Notes: generated from the letters alone by a model not told the origin. A stretch of 64,000 nucleotides of DNA from Knufia peltigerae (GCA_030247855.1 JAPDRN010000017.1:248001-312000); one strand, 5' to 3'; counted from the stretch's first letter, positions 19,550 through 31,158 are shown. A program made the numbers and translations.

Positions 19550-21841
19550 TCAATAAATCGGACGTCCTTCGTCCCAACGTCTCACTTCAACAGTAGCTCG
19601 ATCTGGCGTCTGGATTCGCGATCGCTGTTCAACACCATCACTACCGTTCTCGCCTCTTCTGGCCGTCGTCGTCGACGACGACGACGCTTCAAGCAACCCT
19701 CCCCCACCACTCCTTCTCCCTTCCAATCCCGGCGCCAGGTCCACGGGTCCAATCCATTCCCAGACACGCGACCACTCGCCCGTCTTTCCACCTTCCCTCG
19801 TCGCAGCACGTACGTTGGAATTACTCTCGACAATCTTCCGTACATTCTGCCACACCCTCTCCCTCTCACTCGCACTGAACACGTGCCTCAACACATCATC
19901 CCGGAGCTGTCCAACACTAATGAACGCCTCCGAGGTACGTTGGTCGTGGTACAGTGCCGCCTGCGTTGCAAGTCTATCGAGAGTCGTCGCGACCAGACCG
20001 GGAATCTGTGCCGTGGCGCGCTGGTAGGCCATGATCTTGTTCCGTCCGTAGAACAAGGCCGAGATGATTGCGATCAGAACTCCAATAGGGATTCGATTTT
20101 GCGAAACCGTCCGGACCATAGATCGTCGGACGGCGCATCCGAAGGGGAGTCGGGCGAGGGAGGTGCTTGAGAGGACAAGTCGTCCGGATCTGTAATTTCA
20201 GAAGTAGCGACACTTGGTCAGTCAGCGATTCGCATGAGATGAGAGAAAAAGGAGACATGCCGAGACCGGGTGCTTGTTTGCTGGAAAAAAAGGGCAAAAG
20301 GAGACTTACGTATCGTGCGTGACCTCAACTTCATCGCGGCCCATGATATCTCCTAGGGCTCCACGCCAGAGATCTTCAAATTCTTGTTCCGTCATGCCTT
20401 TTCTTCTGAGCTTCGACACCGACTTTTTGAGATCTTCTTCCGTGACTTCGAGCTTAGAAGCCGTGGACTTGGCGACTGCCTGAACGTTGGCCGTGGCACT
20501 GGAAACCGCTTCTTCCGCCTTGCTGACCGTGTCTCCACATTCATATGCTGCCCGTCTCTCTCGGAGATCTTCGACCGCCCTGTCAGCTACAGCCTTGATA
20601 CGTCTTTGTTTCTCGCTGTCCGGTTCGCACGTCGGAGGAAGTGGCACAAGTCCATTGACACTCAACGGGTGAGGCTGGAGAACAAAATCCGTCTCACACT
20701 GCACCTCCATGTCTGGATAACAAATGGCATGCTGTGGACACGGCTCACATGTCGGCTCGAAATTCTGGTGCACCCAAGCAGGGATGTGTGGGTTCTGCGC
20801 CAACGACCAGTGAGGCTCTCCGACTCCACAATAGCCAACGTTGATCTTTTCCTGTCTGTACCAGCCTGCAAGTGCCGCAAGGACAGTGGTCATGACAGCC
20901 CATGGCGCAGTTTTGGCGACTGTACTCGTCGGTTTCTGTTTCTTCCGCCGCACGAGCGCCGACGGTCTGGCCGGTACAACTTGTCCGTTCCTCTCATCTT
21001 CGGCCAGCTCACGAGCGGCATCGGCTGTGAACTCCTCAGTAACCTGTACTCCATCTTCTGGTTCGTCTGACGTGATTCTTGATACTGGAAAGGAATATGA
21101 TGCTCGCAACGCTTCGTCCTCTTCGGATTTGATGGGCGGCGAACGTGTTTCTCTACGCTTGGTGGGACTCTTCCTTGTACTCGTTGCTGTCAAGGACTTG
21201 CGTGATCGAGAAGCAGATTTACGTCGGTCTGCGCCGGACGGAGGACTCGAGCCAGACTGAAAGGGATTATCATCTGAAAATGGGCTGGTTCCTGCTTCTA
21301 ATGATTCTCGTTTCATCCGGGCATCTGGCTCATCGATCTTCACGGCCGGTGGAAGGATCGGCTGCGGTATGCTTTTGCGTGATTTGCGTCCTGTCCGTTC
21401 GACTTCTGGTTCCGTGTCTGATGCCCTTGGCGTTCTGGTCGTGCTCCGTCGGCTGGGGGTCTTGGTGCGGCGCCTGGAAGTCGACGGCGCGGCGTCGGTA
21501 GTTTCAGTGGCCAGTTCTGATCTGCTCTTTCTGCTTCGCGGCGTCTTGGGAGGTGGCATCAACTGTTTGTCGCCTCCATCCTCGCCATCCACGGCGCTTT
21601 CCTGGCTACTGGGGACATCCGTGATGCCTTTGCTCGTGCGACGGACTCTCGCCTGCGCCTTGAGCAATTTGGAGGCTTTCGGCAAAAGTTCTTGTTCGAC
21701 TGTTTCCAGCAGCTGACCCTTTTTCGCCCCGGACGAGTAAGGAATGTCGTGCGTGACGAGGATAGACCGCAGCTTCGGAACGGTGAGGCTGCTGAGGTCA
21801 AATCCCGGCTGGAGATAATAGAGTTCGTTGTCTTCGGCCAT
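19550..21841 (-). CDS. SRC1: Inner nuclear membrane protein Src1/Heh2 (Man1-Src1 family)
   Basis: Two exons, complement(join(19550..20189,20310..21841)), encode 723 aa. The 120-nt intron (GTAAGT...CAG) splits a threonine codon. Residues 8-60 form the N-terminal helix-extension-helix (SAP-like) domain with the Y-L-Q-P-G-F-D lead. A long Ser/Arg/Lys-rich nucleoplasmic region follows. The first membrane segment is near residues 309-330, a luminal Cys-rich domain is next, the second membrane segment is near 543-560, and the C-terminal winged-helix MSC domain ends with the typical E-W-S-R-V-W-E-W-I-G. Src1/Heh proteins anchor chromatin (rDNA, telomeres) to the inner nuclear membrane and assist nuclear pore quality control. 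The start is the first ATG; upstream in-frame sequence has no ATG. Confidence 0.93.
19664..19683. repeat. 20-bp perfect palindrome inside SRC1
   Basis: CGTCGTCGTC followed by its exact complement GACGACGACG, formed by back-to-back trinucleotide repeats that encode the Ser/Thr run near the Src1 C-terminus. Such perfect CG-rich palindromes without a spacer can form cruciforms. The codons themselves are ordinary. Confidence 0.8.
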
Positions 21842-22466
21842 GACAGTGGTGGCCTGCGGTCTGCACGCTGCGGCCGCAATCACTCAAAAACTTTGGAAAC
21901 GGACTTTGCGCAACCGCACTCGACCAGGATAGAAGAGGAAAAAGAACAACAGCAGTGGAGGATGATGGATTACTTCTTCACATCGGGCTAAAGTGCAAAA
22001 GTAAACAAAGGCAAACTTAGAGCCGAAGACGGACCCCACCACTATATAGCCAATCACGACGTGGGACAAGGATCATGTGACCAATATTTTCTTCTACGTC
22101 ATTGATTGGGAAAGGTGGCAATCCCAGTTTGATGGTTGAATCGAGGGGGAGAGGATTTGAAAATTCCCAAGGCAGACGAGGAGCTTCGGAGGAAACAGAA
22201 GAAACCATATATGGGTGCCTAGTAATTGTTCGTCATGCAGAGCAGATCGTTCATATATTCTTATACCGAGCCCCGAATCCCGATGCAAGTCCCTCAGGCG
22301 TCATCTCTAACGTCCCTGAGTAGCCCATTAAACACCCACAGTGTAAGTCGTCAATATATATTCGTACAAGTCATTCCCTTTCTAGGGACATGAGAAACCA
22401 CAGAAAGCCCCCTTGTGTATCGTAATCCTTCTGTATCATAGTCATTGCCGTTCGCACACAAGGTCA
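21842..22466. other. Intergenic, SRC1 promoter region
   Basis: Lies between the SRC1 start and the stop of the next minus-strand gene. No gene is seen. The SRC1 promoter should lie near 21850-22100. Confidence 0.6.
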
Positions 22467-24098
22467 TTACACCTCTCCCCAGCCGCCGCCACTAGCCAAG
22501 ATACTCCCACTGCCGACACTTCCACCAATATCCCAATAATTGCGGCTGGAACCACTTCTGACCATCGAAGCTCTTCGACTACTTCGGACACTTTCGCTCG
22601 CACAGCTGCTGGTAGGCCGTCTCACACTTGTTCGTGACTCTCGTCGTAAGCGTACTGGAGATCGATGTGCCCTAGCAACAAGGGGGTGATGTTGACGAAT
22701 GATGGCGGCCCTGGTAGCTGCATCTTCCACCCTTTGTTGAGATGCTGGTGGTGGCTGAGTAGTTGGTCGCGTGACAAACTTGTCTCGCAGATACCTGAAC
22801 ACCATCTTCAAATCAAGTTCTCGTTCCCAATACTCTCGTTCTCGTTGTAAATTGGTGGTTGAGTCAAGTGGAGACGAAGTCGACGCGGGTTCTTCTTCGA
22901 AACCCCAGATCTCAGCATGCGCAGGGTCCTGAACGGTCGGCGGGAAGTTGGGGGTCAAGACCGATGTCATTGTGTCCTTGATCTGAGACTCTGGACGAGT
23001 ACTTGGGGCCAATCGAGGTTTGGGTTGAGGCACGGACACGGGCATGCCGGCATAGTCAGGACTGCGAGAATAAGTGGTGAAGGGTCCTGAATGAGGCGAG
23101 ATTTGGTGGACGAAGACACCCAGTTCTCGTGCAATTCGTTGCAGGAGTTTGTCTCTCCACGTATAATCTTCGGTGCTGGTGACATCTGGCATTTGTTCGG
23201 GAATGGTAGGCAAAGTCCTGCTCGATGATGGCAGATTCTCAACCTCTTCCGGGAGAGACTCTCCAAAGATGACAGATAGCAATGGCTCATCGATACCGAT
23301 AACGTCACGTATAAACTTTCTCGTGATCCTTCTCCAGAAGGGTTCGGATTCTTCACTGTCTTCCTCAGGCTTCGATAGATAATCACTTTGTCTAGGTGTT
23401 GACCCAAGGATATCATCGTTGATCGAGGCGTGACTGTCCTGATAGGTGGATTGCTGGGAACCCCGTCGTAATCGTCGTCGGGTTTCTCGCTCTACCTCAT
23501 CCATCAGAGCCTGGCTTTGCTCCATGCGCCATCTCTCGATCCGCATCCGTTTCTCTTCACTCGCCTGTTGCTCGATCTCGTCGATGGTATCAAGTCTTCT
23601 TTGTACACTTGAAGGCCGGCGGTGATGGCCATCATGCTTCCTCTTGGAGTTGAAAGCCTCATGTTGCCATAACTGTTCAAGGACAGGAGGGCTGGAAGCA
23701 GGAAAGGTTCCCAGTCCATCATGAGTTGGTAGGACTGCGCCGTGGGTCTGTTGGGATATGGTGGGGTAGAGCGGTGGTTCTCGGAAGGCATGTAATCCGT
23801 CGTCCAAACTATCGAGCTCACCATCTTCTGTGACATCCTCTTCAAACACAGATGACTCCAGCCTGCCTGACCTCCCTGCCGTATTCAATGATACATCGCT
23901 CGCCCTGGACAGGCCAGCTGTCTGGGTGGTATGGGTTCGGGTAATGGTGGAGTCGGCAGTGGACGGAGTGAAGAGGATCCATTCTTGCGAGTCCTCTACC
24001 GTGGCCCGCTGCTGTGAATGATATGATGATGATGATTCTTGTGGTTGAGCATGATTGATGACGATGGGACGAGGTGCGGCGGATTGCTGGAAGGCCAT
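22467..24098 (-). CDS. Conserved-looking fungal protein of unknown function, largely disordered
   Basis: Single exon of 543 aa from the first ATG at 24098 (MAFQQSAAPRP...). The N-terminal quarter is Ser/Thr-rich with an E-W-I-L-F-T-P-S motif near residue 40. A charged helical stretch rich in Glu, Arg and Met (about residues 170-220) could form a coiled coil. A proline-rich middle and a C-terminal helix followed by an Arg/Ser-rich tail complete the protein. There is no signal peptide and no clear membrane segment. The clean 1.6-kb open frame and the short hydrophobic-aromatic motif argue for a real gene. I do not recognise the family and assign no function. Confidence 0.75.
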   Translation of the reverse strand: MAFQQSAAPRPIVINHAQPQESSSSYHSQQRATVEDSQEWILFTPSTADSTITRTHTTQTAGLSRASDVSLNTAGRSGRLESSVFEEDVTEDGELDSLDDGLHAFREPPLYPTISQQTHGAVLPTHDGLGTFPASSPPVLEQLWQHEAFNSKRKHDGHHRRPSSVQRRLDTIDEIEQQASEEKRMRIERWRMEQSQALMDEVERETRRRLRRGSQQSTYQDSHASINDDILGSTPRQSDYLSKPEEDSEESEPFWRRITRKFIRDVIGIDEPLLSVIFGESLPEEVENLPSSSRTLPTIPEQMPDVTSTEDYTWRDKLLQRIARELGVFVHQISPHSGPFTTYSRSPDYAGMPVSVPQPKPRLAPSTRPESQIKDTMTSVLTPNFPPTVQDPAHAEIWGFEEEPASTSSPLDSTTNLQREREYWERELDLKMVFRYLRDKFVTRPTTQPPPASQQRVEDAATRAAIIRQHHPLVARAHRSPVRLRRESRTSVRRPTSSCASESVRSSRRASMVRSGSSRNYWDIGGSVGSGSILASGGGWGEV

Positions 24099-25640
24099 GA
24101 TCTCCAACCCGCTGATGTACGGGTTGGTCGTGCTACCAACGCACGAGGATTAGGGGAGTCTTTGTAGGCGCAGAGACGGGTGAGGCAAGACGGAGGAGGT
24201 TCTTTGTTGCCCGGTCTTTGTGTATTCTATCGACAATACCAAAGTTCGTGAAGGCGTCCAAGCGTGGAGTGCCTGCTCCGATATAGGCGACGCGAGGCAG
24301 TCAGAGGTCGTACCGTAGGAGACTCGGGGGGAGATAGTCACAAGATGCGGTGGGGATGATAGAGTCGAAGTCTAAGTTGGGTTGGAGTAATTGCAGATAA
24401 ATAGGGACATCCGAAGACGCGGATGACACGGTGATGCGGTGATTGAAATAGGATGAATGAAAGGGAGAGAATATTAATCAGTGTTGGGCGAAAGAGGTTG
24501 AGTGACAGCAGTCTACTATCCGTAGGTGTCTATGCGTTGGATGGATCGGTGTTGGTTGGGATGAGATGGTGACCGAGTCATCGCTCGTATGTAATGCAAT
24601 AATCGGCGCGATAAAGCACGGTCCGGCTGAATCTGGGAACCTGGAATAGTGCTGAAGAAAGGACGGATGGGGTCGTACGGAGGATCTATCGCACTCCGTC
24701 CTGTATCTCTCACTGGCCTCGCTGCCATCCTTGCTTCCGGGAGACGAAGCCGCAAGTGATGCAGCGTGACCAACGAGTGTTGCAATTCGTAGGCGAAGAT
24801 GGTGTTGCATGACGCTGCTCTGGCAAATCTCCCCTGTTACGCCTATCTCTCCTGTCTCTCCTCCCGTCATCCTTCCGCCCTTCTCTGCATCCCTCTGCCT
24901 CGTGTGCCCTGGCCTTATTACAATATTACTCACAAGGCCTCGACAGATTATCTGCTCATCCTTGCTAGCACCAGGGCTAGAAAACCTGCCCTTTCGCTGC
25001 CTCTTCATCAGCTACGGGGCCAAGCGCCATTTCCCGTCCAAATGGCCTCATCTTCATCCACCCCCTGTCGCGCCTTTCGCTTGAATATTTCTGTTTCTGG
25101 ACGCCGTATTATTCAGAACCATTTGCCTCACGCTAACACGTATCCTCTTACATGATCACAAGTGAACATTCACGGGTTTCAAGGTCGTAAATTCCGAGTA
25201 AGAAGCAACTTTATCAGATAAGAAACCCGAGACGAGTCCACTGAACACCGAATCTACCACCATCTATTATGGAGTACGAGATGGTGCGCCACTTCGTCCT
25301 CGACTCGATACTGGCATAACATTATCTAGCCCGGCACACATTACCAGGGCCGATGTATGTTCGTTTTCGTCACTTTTCAATGTACCTGTGGGGACCTGGA
25401 CTTTGGCTCCAACATGACCTAATACGAATATTCTGCAGCGAGGAAACCGTGCACTTAGGAACGAATCATGCTCAATGGATGCGAGTCAAACTTGCAATTC
25501 TCATTTTGGACGAACCCATGTAGAACACTTGAACTGGTATCAATCATTGATTCATTTCTCGCGATGCTAGCTGGATTCAGTTATTCCACCTAGAAATACA
25601 TCATGCTTCATCCCAATTCGCACACCGAATCACCACCCAT
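24099..25640. other. 1.5-kb intergenic region
   Basis: Upstream of the 543-aa gene and downstream of RPL10. A pyrimidine-rich plus-strand stretch (24830-24920) is opposite an open minus-strand frame of 176 codons (24478-25008) that has no family features and is treated as chance. No RNA gene was recognised. Confidence 0.6.
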
Positions 25641-26428
25641 CTATGCCTCGCTAGCAACCTCGTAAGCACCGGGGAATCGCTTCATGTTCTGCTCGATGTT
25701 GCCACGGCTGCGGTGGAACTGAACGTAGGCTCCGTCCTGGAGAAGGCGACCTTCCTGCTTCAACTTGATGTACTCCTCGCGGCGGATGGGCGTGAAACCC
25801 CAGTTCTTGCTGACAATGATCTTTTGGCGACCAGGGAACTTGTACATGGATCGTCGAAGAGCCTCGACGGCGGTGGCACGGTGGGAGTCTCGGGTTCGGA
25901 CGGACAGAAGGATCTGACCAATGTTGACACGGGCGACGGTACCCTGAGGCTTGCCCCAAGCACCTCTCATTCCGGTTTGCAGTCTATCGGCACCAGCGCA
26001 AGACAACATCTTGTTGATACGGACGACGTGGAATGGGTGTGCTCGAACGCGCATGTGGAAACCTTCCTTGCCGGCGATCTTGACGAGATACCTGGAGTTT
26101 TGTGTGTTAGAACCGCAATTCCTTCTCCTCGTTGATTTATAATACATACTTGTTGGCGCAAATACGGGCGGCTTCGAGAGCTTCAGAGCTCAATTGTTCG
26201 TACTCGTTGGAGACCATGTGCACGCAGAGAGGGAACTCGTCGACATTGGCACGCTTTCGTCCAAGATCGAAGATTCGGATCTTGGGGTCGGGCACACCAC
26301 GGTTGAATCGAGATTTCGGGTATGGCTGCACTCAGTCAATATTTCAAAATCATCACCATAATCCGGGCATGTCATCTACTGACCTTGTTCTTGCAGTATC
26401 TGTAGCAACGAGCAGGTCTTCTGGCCAT
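25641..26428 (-). CDS. RPL10: Cytosolic 60S ribosomal protein uL16 (RPL10)
   Basis: Three exons, complement(join(25641..26091,26150..26325,26384..26428)), encode 223 aa, the usual length. Both introns are 58 nt with GTCAGT and GTATGT donors and CAG acceptors; the first follows 15 codons, a common position for fungal ribosomal protein genes. The N-terminus [15 protein letters not shown], the R-F-N-R-G-V-P-D block and the central [27 protein letters not shown] region are diagnostic. uL16 sits near the peptidyl transferase centre and completes 60S maturation in the cytosol. It lies in tandem with RPL30 on the same strand, with about 0.8 kb between them. Confidence 0.98.
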
Positions 26429-27255
26429 TTTGACGGTTGTTCGGAATAACTGCACTTCTTGCGAACTATGTGGTTGAGGGGAGGAAGTGATAAAAGAGGC
26501 CGTGATGTTTAAAGAGTCTGCGCCGTCGCAGGATGATTGGAAATCAACTTCGCCGCTCTGCCAAGAGATTGTGTGCGTCACGTGCAACTCCGGTCGATTC
26601 TGCTTCCGGCTACCGACTCTCTTCGAATAGTCTCGAGTAGTCGCCTATTGCCATACAACAATAGCATGTCCAAAAGTAGTCAATGTGCCTGGAATAGACG
26701 GGATTATTTCATGCCGCAGTTCCTTTCAGATGAGGATGATTATGTGAATTTTGCCTTGGGTTGGGTTTTTGGGCAACGTAGGGGCTGGCGGTACCACTGA
26801 CTGCAGTGCCTCCAACGGGTATTTACTGGCGTTGACCCATTCCTAACACTCTACATGCAATACTTCGCCATTTGGACAACATACATGTCCGATAGATGCA
26901 TACAATGGGGCAGTGCACCAGGCAAAGGTGCTGTACAGTGGCTAATTCGCATGGCTTGAATACATCCTCCGTCCGCAGGGAGGCAATCAGAAGGCAACAG
27001 AAAGACAAGACTGCAGCAGGAAAACTGAAAAAGACTTCATGTCACCCAAAGGAAGCTCAATCATTGACTAGATACTTCTATGCTTCCTCTATCTGGCACC
27101 ACTCGCACCGCTGGCACACTTTTTCTCCTTGTGGGGACGTTTTGGTACATGCTCTTCATGCCACACGGCCACCCATCCTCGGAACATGCTGATGAGGGTA
27201 TCATTGGAAGGTTTCATTGATTGGCAGTCATCATGAGTGATGGCCTAATGGTCGT
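26429..27255. promoter_or_regulatory. RPL10 promoter and RPL30 3' region
   Basis: An 827-bp region between the RPL10 start and the RPL30 stop, both on the minus strand. No gene is seen; frames at 26537-26800 and 26896-27192 lack protein-like composition. The part nearest 26429 should hold the RPL10 promoter, but no Homol-D or RP-box-like element was recognised by eye. Confidence 0.5.
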
Positions 27256-27722
27256 CTATGCCGCGGCGCCGAGAATGTCGGAGTCACCAGCGTCGAGGAC
27301 AGCCATGGTCGAGCATCGGTAGAGCTTACCGCAAGCAGTGCCCAGTTCGATCTGGATGATATCACGTATTAGCCATAATCCCTCCAAAGCCCAGAAGAGC
27401 TTCTTCTCAGGGTCTTTTATTTTGGACTCACATTGTTGCCAGCGAAGTGGTGGACATTGGTCTTGGAAAGCATAGAGTAGTACTCGAGCTCACTCTTGCG
27501 AAGAGGAGGAGTGTTGCCGGCGATGATGACCAGCTTGGCCTTGCCAGATCGAAGGCATTTCAGGGTAGACTTGTAGCCGAGGGTGACTGCAAGATTGTTA
27601 GATTTCTGTTCGCATTCACATCGAGCGCAGATGAGAAAGAACCAACCTTTGCCGGACTTCATCACAAGCGCCAGGCGCGAGTTGATGGAGTCGGATGTCT
27701 TCTTCGCTTTCTTTGGTGCCAT
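27256..27722 (-). CDS. RPL30: Cytosolic 60S ribosomal protein eL30 (RPL30)
   Basis: Three exons, complement(join(27256..27351,27432..27586,27647..27722)), encode 108 aa. The introns are 60 nt (GTTGGT donor, CAG) and 80 nt (GTGAGT, CAG). The sequence shows the eL30 blocks [33 protein letters not shown] and the C-terminal G-D-S-D-I-L. eL30 is a small L7Ae-fold protein of the 60S subunit. In yeast eL30 binds its own transcript to repress splicing; whether that happens here cannot be told by eye. It is divergent from the coiled-coil gene at 28393. Confidence 0.97.
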
Positions 27723-28392
27723 CGTTGCGCTCTACTGTTGATCTAGTAGGTATGAGATGGTGAGTGCGCTCCGGCGAGTTGTTGCTGGTAGAACAAAATC
27801 AAATGAACCCTCGAGTGTAAATTTCTCTGGCTTGCCCACAAATGTCTGGCCGAAATCTTGGCGTTGGACCACGTGACTTGGGCCGAAGATGTTTGCCCTG
27901 TTTGCACCGTTTGTCAGCTCGGCCAAAGAAGCCTCCAATGTTTGCAATGGGGCCCATGTTCGAGATTCGAAACTCGAGCCAGGAGTCGGGTCCGCCAATA
28001 TTGTCCTACCGGAAATTTACTGACTGGCATGTGCGGTCGCTGCGATGCAACCCATTAATTAATGTTTTGTTCTGAATTTGTTGACCGACTGCCTGCGCCG
28101 CCTGAAGATTGACCTGCATTGCCAGCCGCATGATCTCCAACTTCCGTAGCTGATCATCCCCATTACTATACATCTCATCGAGGCGCAGGCGCGCTTTGCC
28201 AGTCTGACCAATACCACCATTACCAGTATCTCTTCCGCCCATGACTTGATCGTGCTTGGGATACTATTTTTGTTTTTACCAGTCACTCTCCTTCAACTGT
28301 ATTGACATCGAAGGTCGGCCCATCTACATCATCGATATCAAGTCAAAGCGCCTTATTGACTTTGGGAAATAACACCATTTACAAGCATCAAC
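27723..28392. promoter_or_regulatory. Divergent promoter region RPL30 / coiled-coil gene
   Basis: A 670-bp segment between two outward-facing start codons. It contains a possible small minus-strand gene (28006-28242, listed separately). If that gene is real, the RPL30 promoter is confined to 27723-28005 and the small gene shares a 150-bp divergent promoter with the coiled-coil gene. Confidence 0.45.
28006..28242 (-). CDS. Possible small helical protein
   Basis: An open frame of 78 codons starting with ATG (MGGRDTGNGGIG...). Residues 15-60 form a convincing amphipathic, Leu/Gln/Ala-rich helix (R-L-D-E-M-Y..., I-M-R-L-A-M-Q-V-N-L-Q-A-A-Q-A-V-G-Q-Q-I-Q) with codon choice like that of neighbouring genes; the last 15 residues look less protein-like, so an intron or a different 3' end is possible. 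I do not recognise a family. It could be a real small subunit-type protein or a chance frame in a divergent promoter. Confidence 0.35.
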   Translation of the reverse strand: MGGRDTGNGGIGQTGKARLRLDEMYSNGDDQLRKLEIMRLAMQVNLQAAQAVGQQIQNKTLINGLHRSDRTCQSVNFR

Positions 28393-30234
28393 ATGTCGAC
28401 CCCATCAAGGACACCCCTATCCAATTCAACAAATTCCCCTTCGTCCCGTCGTCCTTTGAACGAGAACAGCCCGAGTAGACCCGGCCATCCGACCTCAGTG
28501 CCCGCGACCACCGGTCAAGGTCTTGCACGCACTCCTTCTCTCCGCCAGCAACGACCTCTGCGCAAAGCACCAACGCGGACAAGTACGTCCTTTGCATCTG
28601 CCGACGACGGAAGCGAGAACGACGAAGCCAAGTCTGCAAACGCACAGTTGATATCAGACCTCAGAGAACAAGTACAGCGTGCCGAGCAGGCCTCTGAATC
28701 CTACAGAAGGCAGTTAGAAGGCATGCAGCAACGGCTGGACGAAGCCACAGCGGAGCAGACTACGGCCGAAGAGCGAGATTATCAGAGGCAGACCGAATTG
28801 GATCGATTAAAGGCGGCACTCAAAGAGTGCGAGAGGCAATATAGAGAGCTCAAAATAACGTACGATGAAGACAAGGAGACATTCCTGCAAGAGCGCGAGA
28901 GGCAAGCTGGCAAAGAGGCGGAACTGCAAGGAGTCATTGGCAGATTGAACGAGACATTGCGCACTCGAGGCACTGAGAAGATCAACAACAGCCGCTTCAG
29001 TGCGAGTTTCTCAAAGGCCGATAATTCTGCCGACCATGTGGAAGGGACTCGGGTACGTGACAGCGCAGCTCCGGATTTACTCCAGTCGCTCCAGGACAAA
29101 GATTCGACCATCGAGGCCCTCAAGTTTGATTTGGCGGAAGCCCAACTGAGGTTGGCCGAACAAGAACACATGGGAGATGGCCGGCTTCAATCGCTGGAAA
29201 AGGCGGTCATGGAGATGAAGATGCAAAATGCACGATTGGTCGAAGAGAATGAGAGTTTCCAGATGCTACTTAGCGAGAAAACATTGAAGGGAGATTTCAT
29301 CCATGGCCAACATCACTCCGAGGAGGTCGGTGGCATGAGTTCTTTGGCTGAAGAACTTGAATCCACCGAGGAAGCGGAGAAAACAGACGCCTTTCGAAAG
29401 CTCGAGACCGAGTATAGGGTGCTCGAAGAGCAAAACAAGGCCCTCGGATTATACATTGACAAAATCATTGGTCGTATGCTCAAGAAACCTGGCTTTGAAC
29501 ATATCTTCCAAGACACCGAGGAAATACCACCAACTCCCCCCAAACGTGCAACCACGGACAAGGCACTTCCTGCGGTGCCCGATGCGCAAAATGCGGCGGC
29601 AACACCTGCATCGGCCGCTATGAGCGGGTTCTTGCAGCGAGCACGATCTGTTGTGTCACGACCTGGAGGGGCTCGACCGCGGCCAATGTCCTACGCGCAG
29701 CCGCCTTCAGCACCGACAGCAAATGAGAATCCCGATACGGCTCCCAGTATTCCACTCCATCGAGGCCAGCATCGCCGAGCAAGGTCTGACCAGGCCGAGA
29801 CCGACATGGCTGCGGCTGCATTGGTTCAGCAGATGAACCGTGGATCTCCCATGCGTACGGCCTCGGGCAGTCCTTTGAGCCCTGGAATTCGTCCGCTGAG
29901 TCCGCCAATGTCCCAAGGGCGCGGTTCGTACTTCCCTCGTGTGCCCTCGGGTCCACGTGGTGATAGTTCTGCCAACAGCGTGACCAGTGATCACAGCGAG
30001 GAACAGCGGTCAACGACCGACGGGAGCTCTACTGCGGCGGTGTCAGGAGGAGCCCACAGTCACCAACAGCAGGCCAATATCCCTGGGGCAGTGATGAAGC
30101 AGAACCAACTCCGACCGTTGCGTCTGGTACAAACCCAGAATGCAGAAGAAGAGGCTCAGAAGCGAGCAAACCGAAGTAGTTGGATGGGATGGCTACGAGG
30201 GAGCACAATCGAAGCACAACAACAGAATGAGTGA
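28393..30234 (+). CDS. Coiled-coil protein, fungal, function unknown
   Basis: Single exon of 613 aa. Residues 1-75 are Ser/Pro/Arg-rich. A long coiled coil covers about residues 80-200 and 225-320 (heptads rich in Glu, Gln, Leu, Arg). A shorter helical block near 335-375 contains L-E-E-Q-N-K-A-L-G-L-Y-I-D-K-I-I-G-R followed by a G-F-E-H-I-F motif, which I recall as conserved in Pezizomycotina proteins lacking a studied function. The rest is Pro/Ser/Gly-rich disorder, and the C-terminus has a conserved-looking basic/aromatic K-R-A-N-R-S-S-W-M-G-W-L tail. A cytoskeletal, polarity or tethering scaffold is plausible but is only inference. Confidence 0.8.
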   Translation: MSTPSRTPLSNSTNSPSSRRPLNENSPSRPGHPTSVPATTGQGLARTPSLRQQRPLRKAPTRTSTSFASADDGSENDEAKSANAQLISDLREQVQRAEQASESYRRQLEGMQQRLDEATAEQTTAEERDYQRQTELDRLKAALKECERQYRELKITYDEDKETFLQERERQAGKEAELQGVIGRLNETLRTRGTEKINNSRFSASFSKADNSADHVEGTRVRDSAAPDLLQSLQDKDSTIEALKFDLAEAQLRLAEQEHMGDGRLQSLEKAVMEMKMQNARLVEENESFQMLLSEKTLKGDFIHGQHHSEEVGGMSSLAEELESTEEAEKTDAFRKLETEYRVLEEQNKALGLYIDKIIGRMLKKPGFEHIFQDTEEIPPTPPKRATTDKALPAVPDAQNAAATPASAAMSGFLQRARSVVSRPGGARPRPMSYAQPPSAPTANENPDTAPSIPLHRGQHRRARSDQAETDMAAAALVQQMNRGSPMRTASGSPLSPGIRPLSPPMSQGRGSYFPRVPSGPRGDSSANSVTSDHSEEQRSTTDGSSTAAVSGGAHSHQQQANIPGAVMKQNQLRPLRLVQTQNAEEEAQKRANRSSWMGWLRGSTIEAQQQNE

Positions 30235-31158
30235 TTCATGATCATTCATGTTGGATGTACGGAGTATGTATGTATGTGCCTCTGGTAAAGAAACTTTAAT
30301 GCGGCCAGGGCGGAATGATCGGGATGCTATACGAGAATGTAGACGGGACTTAATATATACCACTCTTTGGAATGCGATGGAGATTTTTCTTTTTCTTTTT
30401 CCTTGAAGTAAGTGCTTTTTACACGAGAAAACACCTACAGTATTCCTACTGTACGGAGCACACGAGTCGTATATACTCGTACACTCATATACTCGTATAC
30501 CTTGTGTCAGCATGCACACTGTGTTTCCGTGCTTTTGCTTGTTACCTCGTCTCGTATTCTCAACGAATCCCGCGGGCACCTCTATTGTAAGTACCTTGAC
30601 TAGGTAATTGTTGGGATGCCGTTTGCCGACGTCCTCAGAACATCGAACATCGAAACGGCGGACCGCCATACCGTCCCTCATCGTATCGCCGCCGTCTAGC
30701 CTCATGCGTCAACCGCGTCACCTCATTTGTTGACCATTCAAAACGTCAACACTCACTCCAGTCTACGGGAACAGATGGATACTGTCTCCGTGTACGGGCC
30801 ATTTGACACCGAAGATTGCGGGTTTTTTTTTGAGTTGCCCGTACCCAATGTTTATTGATGAATAATGACGATTGACTCATTATGCTACAGTTAACGTATG
30901 AAATCTTCACTTCGTCTTCCATTCGACCAGATCTTCTTTCTTGTCTTCATATAAACACATTCGTTCCGTTTGCCACGTACCCTGTTTCTGTCGGCGCTTG
31001 TATTCCCCTACGTTACACAAGTCACCATCATTGAGCTCGTGCCCCTCCCAAACCCAACGCACTCTCGACTTTACCCCTCCGCCTCTCATTTTCTTTTTTG
31101 GAACGAACATCATCGTACGCATATCAACAACACCACCTCACTTGCTACTCAGACCAAC
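30235..31158. other. Intergenic
   Basis: No gene is seen. It holds an exact TACGGAGTA at 30258-30266, a further partial copy near 30456, a TATACTCGTA-type repeat around 30470-30505 and T-rich runs. The right end is the promoter and leader of the histidine phosphatase gene. Confidence 0.6.

Noticed and set aside
21842..21883. N-terminal extension of SRC1 by 14 residues
   Set aside because: The extension begins with GTG, not ATG; the ATG at 21841 matches the family N-terminus.
24478..25008. 176-codon minus-strand frame
   Set aside because: No domain, no helical pattern, and it lies in a pyrimidine-rich spacer; likely chance.
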